Shown here: positions 5,502 to 8,693 of the stretch, in pieces
How the letters are laid out: every line of letters begins with the position of its first letter
Position numbering within the stretch: position 1 is the stretch's first letter
From: Candidatus Brocadiaceae bacterium
GTDB lineage: Bacteria; Planctomycetota; MHYJ01; JACQXL01; CAKKQI01
Direction: 5' to 3'
Length of the DNA stretch: 8,693 bases
NCBI GenBank assembly: GCA_919901895.1
Contig: CAKKQI010000050.1
Span: forward strand, 1 to 8,693
Notes under the pieces: generated by a model
The model's input: only the letters and a program-made list of their open reading frames with translations
Told to the model about the DNA's origin: nothing
Databases searched by the model: none
Position numbers and translations under genes: made by a program

Positions 5502-6491
5502 ATGAAAGATTCCTTTAATCGTGAAATTAATTATCTGCGTATTTCGGTGACGGACCGTTGTAATTTCCGCTGTCAGTATTGCCTGCCGTCCGAAGGAGTG
5601 GCTTTACTTCCTCGTGAACAAATCCTATCTTACGAAGAAATTCTGGAGGTAGCCCGCGCTGCCGTAGAAGTGGGAATCAACAAATTCCGTATTACCGGTG
5701 GAGAGCCGTTAGTCAGGCCGGGGGTAGTAGGTTTTTTAGAGCGTCTTATTAATTTAACCGGTGTGAAAAGGGTTTCTCTAACCACCAACGGCTATCTTTT
5801 AGGGGAATACGCCGAAGAATTAAGCCGTTTGAATCTGGGGAGCATCAATATCGGTTTGAATACCTTGCAGGAAGCCCGTTTTAAACAGATTACCGGAGTT
5901 TCTAATAACCGGCTTGTTCTAAAAGGAATAAAAAAATTGGTGGAGTATGGGTTTGAACGGGTTAAAATTAACACCGTGCTGTTAAAAAATGTTAATGAAG
6001 ATGAAATCTTAGACTTTGCCCGTTTAACCGGCAAATATCCGGTCTCCGTTCGTTTCATTGAATTTATGCCCTGCGGAAAATGGTCGGAAAATATGGATAA
6101 AGTTCTGATGGGCGATGAGATTATTTCGGTCATCGAAAAAGGACTGGGAAGATTGAATCCTGAATCGGGCGTTCCAGGCGATGGTCCGGCCCGGTATTTT
6201 AAATTACCGGACGCTCAAGGGACACTGGGATTCATTATGCCGGTGACCAATCCTTTTTGTAACCGTTGTAACAGGTTACGGCTGACTTCGGATGGTTTGA
6301 TTAAATCCTGCTTGCTTTCAACCGAGCGGGTAAATATTAAGCCCTGGGTAAGCGACCCTTCGGTAAACTCAGGGGCTGAGCCGGCCGAAGCCCATCAAAA
6401 ATTAGTGGAGATGCTTAAAAATATTATTACAAAAAAACCGTATGCGCATGAGGGTTGTCGGGATATCCAGATGTCAAAAATAGGAGGATAA
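5502..6491 (+). CDS. moaA: GTP 3',8-cyclase, radical SAM enzyme of Moco synthesis
   Basis: MoaA converts GTP to 3',8-cyclo-7,8-dihydro-GTP using S-adenosylmethionine radical chemistry; MoaC then makes cyclic pyranopterin monophosphate. The 329-residue protein has the N-terminal SAM cluster motif Cys20-x3-Cys24-x2-Cys27, a Gly-Gly-Glu-Pro-Leu SAM-binding motif at 66-70, Thr-Thr-Asn-Gly at 94-97, and the C-terminal substrate-binding cluster Cys253-x2-Cys256-x13-Cys270. It ends in the functionally required Gly-Gly pair. The ATG at 5502 places Asp-Arg-Cys-Asn-Phe-Arg-Cys at the usual distance and is leaderless by promoter position. Between Cys270 and the Lys-Lys-Pro motif is an unusual stretch (about 282-297, Trp-Val-Ser-Asp-Pro-Ser-Val-Asn-Ser-Gly-Ala-Glu-Pro-Ala-Glu-Ala), encoded by a palindromic repeat and several residues longer than in relatives I recall. 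All catalytic residues remain, so it is probably functional. Confidence 0.97.
   Translation: MKDSFNREINYLRISVTDRCNFRCQYCLPSEGVALLPREQILSYEEILEVARAAVEVGINKFRITGGEPLVRPGVVGFLERLINLTGVKRVSLTTNGYLLGEYAEELSRLNLGSINIGLNTLQEARFKQITGVSNNRLVLKGIKKLVEYGFERVKINTVLLKNVNEDEILDFARLTGKYPVSVRFIEFMPCGKWSENMDKVLMGDEIISVIEKGLGRLNPESGVPGDGPARYFKLPDAQGTLGFIMPVTNPFCNRCNRLRLTSDGLIKSCLLSTERVNIKPWVSDPSVNSGAEPAEAHQKLVEMLKNIITKKPYAHEGCRDIQMSKIGG
6358..6390. repeat. 33-bp palindromic element lying in frame inside moaA
   Basis: The symmetric structure is CTTCGG (6358-6363), TAAA, CTCAG (6368-6372), GGG loop, CTGAG (6376-6380), CCGG, CCGAAG (6385-6390). The arms are 6 and 5 perfect pairs separated by a 4x4 internal loop. 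It resembles the CCCTTCG-xxx-CTCAGGG type of dispersed repeat found in many bacterial genomes (from memory, not checked). It is translated as part of moaA without breaking the frame. Confidence 0.55.
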
Positions 6492-6505
6492 TGACAAAAT
6501 TATAA
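6482..6505 (+). other. Apparent relic of the original moaC translation start
   Basis: AGGAGG (6482-6487), which also encodes the last Gly-Gly of MoaA, is followed by ATG at 6491, overlapping the moaA TAA by one base. It then reads Met-Thr-Lys-Leu-stop. MoaC proteins typically begin Met-x-x-Leu-Thr-His. The present moaC continues Leu-Thr-His-Leu at 6590, so joining the two pieces restores a standard MoaC N-terminus coupled to moaA. Confidence 0.5.
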
Positions 6506-6583
6506 ATGATGAGTTATAAGTTACGAATTAAAGGATTGCGGAATTATTTATTACTCATCATTTATCATTTATAACTTAGCATT
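6502..6583. repeat. AT-rich inverted-repeat element between moaA and moaC
   Basis: A 13-bp perfect inverted repeat (6502-6514 with 6553-6565; core AAATGATGAGT / ACTCATCATTT) encloses a 38-base spacer that itself contains two GAATTA copies. The right side continues with a CATTTAT direct repeat (6559-6565, 6566-6572) and TTATAACT (6569-6576), which is the reverse complement of 6512-6519, so several alternative folds exist. It fills nearly the whole moaA-moaC gap and has no coding capacity. It looks like a small non-autonomous or simple palindromic repeat; no transposase is present. Confidence 0.6.
6570..6575 (+). promoter_or_regulatory. Possible -10 element carried by the repeat, next to the moaC ATG
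   Basis: TATAAC (5 of 6 to consensus) ends eight bases before the ATG at 6584, the same near-leaderless geometry seen at moaA. The base stretch 17 bases upstream (TTTATT, 6547-6552) is a poor -35 box, and the area is AT-rich, so this is tentative. Confidence 0.3.
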
Positions 6584-7093
6584 ATGGTTCTAACGCATTT
6601 GACAAAAAAAGGTTCGGTTAAGATGGTTGACGTGGGCGATAAAGCCACGACCAAACGCCGGGCCGTCGTGCAGGGAAAAGTTCTGATGAAACCGACGACT
6701 CTGCGGGCCATTACGGCCGAGCGGGTAAAAAAAGGAAATGTTTTGGAAACAGCTCGCATTGCCGGTATTATGGCCGCCAAAGAAACGTATAAACTCATTC
6801 CTTTATGCCATCCGCTGAATGTAACCAATGTTAAAGTTGATTTTAAAATAATCCAGCCAAAAAAAATTAAAGATTTAAAAAATATGCCGCCGGCCGTAAT
6901 TGAAATTACCACAACGGTTGAGGCGATTGACCGGACCGGTGTGGAAATGGAGGCGCTGGTCGGCACCACGATTTCTGCCCTGACCATTTATGATATGTGC
7001 AAGGCGGTTGATCGGGGTATGCAAATCACCGATATAAAACTAATGGAAAAATCCGGCGGCCGGAGCGGGCATTATAAAAGGAACCACGAATAA
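6584..7093 (+). CDS. moaC: Cyclic pyranopterin monophosphate synthase
   Basis: MoaC converts the MoaA product 3',8-cyclo-dihydro-GTP to cyclic pyranopterin monophosphate. The 169-residue chain is near the usual length of about 160. Family motifs are Leu-Thr-His-Leu at 3-6, Met-Val-Asp-Val at 14-17, Ala-Arg-Ile-Ala-Gly-Ile-Met-Ala-Ala-Lys at 57-66, and Leu-Ile-Pro-Leu-Cys-His76-Pro-Leu. Next come Thr-Gly-Val-Glu-Met-Glu-Ala-Leu-Val-Gly at 118-127, Tyr-Asp137-Met-Cys-Lys140 and Glu-Lys-Ser-Gly-Gly-Arg-Ser-Gly near the end. A short Lys/Pro-rich insertion lies at about 91-103. The ATG at 6584 is the only in-frame start that keeps Leu-Thr-His, but it has no SD and sits at the edge of the AT-rich repeat. 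An SD-ATG at 6491 now yields only four codons. The last residues (Asn-His-Glu) and the stop are supplied by a tandem repeat. Confidence 0.95.
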   Translation: MVLTHLTKKGSVKMVDVGDKATTKRRAVVQGKVLMKPTTLRAITAERVKKGNVLETARIAGIMAAKETYKLIPLCHPLNVTNVKVDFKIIQPKKIKDLKNMPPAVIEITTTVEAIDRTGVEMEALVGTTISALTIYDMCKAVDRGMQITDIKLMEKSGGRSGHYKRNHE

Positions 7094-7115
7094 ACACGAA
7101 TGAAGACGAATAAAT
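7086..7115. repeat. Three 10-bp tandem repeats spanning the moaC stop and next gene start
   Basis: The units ACGAATAAAC (7086-7095), ACGAATGAAG (7096-7105) and ACGAATAAAT (7106-7115) are head to tail. Unit 1 holds the moaC TAA; the junction AATGAAG of unit 2 holds the ATG of the next gene. CACGAAT-type repeats of this kind occur between genes in a range of bacterial genomes (recalled, not searched). Confidence 0.7.
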
Positions 7116-8524
7116 ACAGGTTAATTATTATTATTTTCTTTCTGGCCGTTTCCGCTGGCGGTGTTGCTGTTTCTCAATCTAATCTTGATAAATTTCTTCT
7201 GAAAAGCGAAGATGAAATCTTGTCTGAAGTTGCCAAATTACCGGATAAGGATATTAATTTAGGTGCGGTGGCATTAGTTCTGGCAAAAGGATATTATCCG
7301 GAAATAGATATTAAGAAATACTTATTTCAACTGGATAAAATGGCTGAAGAGTTAAAAGAGAGAATAGGCAATGAGGACAAGCCTCAAAATATAGTTCAGA
7401 TAATTAATGATTATCTGTATAAAACTAAAGGTTTTATCTCAGGTTATACTGTTACGGAAGGAAAAGGGACGGAAGGAATTTATCTATCCAGTGTTTTAGA
7501 TAAAAAAGAAGGGCAGTGTTTAGGATTATCTGTTTTATATCTTGCATTGGCGGAAAGATTAAAACTCCCTCTTTATGCGGTAGGATTACCCGACCATATG
7601 TTTGTCCGCTATGATAATAGAACTCAACAAATTAACATTGAAACATCAAAAGAGGGGAATAATCTTTCTAAGAACGAATACCTTAAATGGTTGAAGGAAT
7701 GGGGTGATGAAGCCTCAGAGAAACTTAAAGATGTACCGGAACACATTGGGAAAGACTATGAAAATCTAGCGAAATCAATTCCAATGACGAGTGATGACCT
7801 TGACCGTGGAGGGTATTTTAAGAATTTATCCAAGAAAGATGTAATTGCGCATCTGATTATTAACCGTGTTTCTAATTGGGTATACATTTCTAAAAATGAC
7901 AAGGCGGTAAAGGATATTGAAAAGACCATTTTGCTTAATCCTGATTATCCTCAACTTTGGGCGATGATAAGTAATGAATATTTGAAGATTGGCAATATGG
8001 AAAATGCCTTAAAATATATTGAACAAGCGTTGAAGAAATCTCCACAAGCATTTTTATTCTTCAATCAGAGAGCGGTTCTTTATTGCAGGAGAAGTGAATT
8101 CGATAAAGCATTGTCAGATTTGAATGAAGCAATAAAATTAAATCCTGATTACGTTGGTGGATATTATGAACGGGGTTATATATTCGACAAGAGGAATGAA
8201 TATGATAAAGCATTAATAGAGGTTGATAAAGCCGTAGGGGTATGTCCGGGAGATTATAAATCGCATTTGGCTCGCGTAAAAATTCTTTATTATAGAAAAA
8301 AGGATTATGATAAGGCATTAGAAGAATTAAAAACAGTCAGCCATCTCAGGCCAAAATATGCACGGCCATATTATATTAAGGGGTTAATTTATCGAGATAC
8401 TGGTGATTATAAATCGGCAATAACGGCGTTTGAGAAATGTCTTAACCTTGAACCGAATGGTCAATATGCCGAACCGGTTAAGAAATATATTGAAGAGATT
8501 AAACCTAAGATTGATGAGGAATAA
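7100..8524 (+). CDS. Exported transglutaminase-like / TPR-repeat protein
   Basis: The 474-residue protein begins with a signal peptide (Lys-Tyr-Arg, then an Ile/Phe/Leu/Val core, cleavage plausibly near 24-27), so it acts outside the cytoplasm. Residues about 35-185 resemble the SirB1/transglutaminase-core-like superfamily. They carry Gly-Gln-Cys140-Leu-Gly-Leu-Ser-Val-Leu-Tyr-Leu, Leu-Pro-Asp-His166-Met-Phe-Val-Arg and Ile-Asn-Ile-Glu181, which could form a Cys-His-acid triad with Glu in place of the common Asp. From about 250 to 453 come roughly six tetratricopeptide repeats (for example Asp-Lys-Ala-Leu-x-Asp-Leu-Asn-Glu-Ala-Ile-Lys-Leu-Asn-Pro), a protein-binding scaffold. There is no SD at normal distance. 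Start choice rests on the signal peptide. Base composition looks more AT-rich than moaA, moaC and the MOSC gene that flank it, suggesting insertion into the Moco group. Function and partner are unknown. Confidence 0.88.
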   Translation: MKTNKYRLIIIIFFLAVSAGGVAVSQSNLDKFLLKSEDEILSEVAKLPDKDINLGAVALVLAKGYYPEIDIKKYLFQLDKMAEELKERIGNEDKPQNIVQIINDYLYKTKGFISGYTVTEGKGTEGIYLSSVLDKKEGQCLGLSVLYLALAERLKLPLYAVGLPDHMFVRYDNRTQQINIETSKEGNNLSKNEYLKWLKEWGDEASEKLKDVPEHIGKDYENLAKSIPMTSDDLDRGGYFKNLSKKDVIAHLIINRVSNWVYISKNDKAVKDIEKTILLNPDYPQLWAMISNEYLKIGNMENALKYIEQALKKSPQAFLFFNQRAVLYCRRSEFDKALSDLNEAIKLNPDYVGGYYERGYIFDKRNEYDKALIEVDKAVGVCPGDYKSHLARVKILYYRKKDYDKALEELKTVSHLRPKYARPYYIKGLIYRDTGDYKSAITAFEKCLNLEPNGQYAEPVKKYIEEIKPKIDEE

Positions 8525-8545
8525 CGAAGGGGTTTAAAAATATTT

Positions 8546-8693
8546 ATGGCAAAGATAGTCGGGGTTTGTCTCAGCGACCGGAAGGGCATCTCAAAAAAGA
8601 ACGTGGGTGAGGCCTATCTGGAAGCGGGGCGGGGTGTAAAAGACGATGCAAACGCCGGTCCCTGGCACCGCCAGGTGAGTCTGCTGGCCAAGG
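8546..8693 (+). CDS. MOSC-domain protein, 5' part (runs off the window)
   Basis: ATG 8546 opens a frame with no stop to the window end (49 codons). The visible sequence runs Met-Ala-Lys-Ile-Val-Gly-Val-Cys-Leu-Ser, then Lys-Lys-Asn-Val-Gly-Glu-Ala. It closes with Gly-Val-Lys-Asp-Asp-Ala-Asn-Ala-Gly-Pro-Trp-His-Arg-Gln-Val-Ser-Leu-Leu-Ala. The Gly-x-x-x-Asp-Ala-x-Ala-Gly-x-Trp-His-Arg-Gln-Val-Ser pattern is the N-terminal signature of small stand-alone MOSC proteins, a family related to the C-terminal domain of Mo-cofactor sulfurase. In some bacteria this domain is fused to a MogA-type domain; whether that holds here lies beyond the window. AAGGGG (8527-8532) is about 13 bases upstream, a long spacing. 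Location 21 bases after the TPR gene and downstream of moaA-moaC supports a Moco role. Confidence 0.85.
   Translation, partial: MAKIVGVCLSDRKGISKKNVGEAYLEAGRGVKDDANAGPWHRQVSLLAK

Noticed and set aside
5792..6133. Minus-strand 113-codon open frame opposite moaA
   Set aside because: Shadow of moaA with no start signals or recognisable motifs.
6565..6987. Minus-strand 140-codon open frame opposite moaC
   Set aside because: It lies fully under a clear moaC; its Thr/Ser/Val-rich translation is typical of an antisense shadow.
7086..7115. CRISPR-like array
   Set aside because: Units are 10 bp, contiguous, with no spacers; it is a simple tandem repeat.
8061..8318. Minus-strand open frame opposite the TPR region
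   Set aside because: Repetitive His/Ile/Tyr-rich translation mirrors the antisense of TPR codons.

Overview
The window reads as bacterial chromosome from a diderm (Gram-negative-type) organism. It encodes a signal-peptide-bearing outer-membrane beta-barrel protein ending in Phe, a membrane-anchored HtrA/Deg protease, holo-ACP synthase, and a molybdenum-cofactor (Moco) gene group. Several genes have near-consensus sigma70-type promoters and several lack any Shine-Dalgarno (SD) site. Short palindromic and tandem repeats sit between, and even inside, genes. This style is familiar from uncultured candidate-phylum genomes such as Omnitrophota, but the phylum guess is weak and no marker gene settles it.

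Layout. (1) 1-1771, plus strand: the 3' end of a gene encoding a HExxH zinc-metalloprotease-like domain, overlapped by a gene for an unrecognised protein with three membrane segments and a large C-terminal domain. (2) 1778-2164, minus: acpS, convergent with the previous gene and divergent from the next. (3) 2282-3025, plus: a HAD-superfamily hydrolase whose stop codon interlocks with that of (4) 3022-3663, minus: a small outer-membrane beta-barrel protein. (5) 3664-4070: a 407-bp divergent intergenic region with promoters, a 14-bp perfect palindrome, an 81-bp hairpin-rich element and a leader hairpin that can alternatively pair with the SD of htrA. (6) 4071-5219, plus: htrA. (7) 5220-5501: a decayed minus-strand gene fragment, then a perfect-consensus promoter whose predicted start point is the A of the moaA start codon. 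(8) 5502-8693, plus: moaA, moaC, a secreted transglutaminase-like/TPR protein, and the beginning of a MOSC-domain gene cut by the window end.

MoaA and MoaC together convert GTP to cyclic pyranopterin monophosphate, the first stage of Moco synthesis. The MOSC protein belongs to a family linked to Mo-cofactor sulfur handling, so it is functionally coherent with them. The transglutaminase/TPR gene between them is not an obvious pathway member.

The most notable signals are small-scale. A repeat of about 90 bp appears to have split the original moaC start (SD-ATG-Thr-Lys-Leu-stop) from the rest of moaC. moaA looks leaderless with a textbook promoter. A palindrome lies in frame inside moaA. A 10-bp tandem repeat supplies both the moaC stop and the next gene's start. 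The htrA leader has a two-state SD/decoy pairing.
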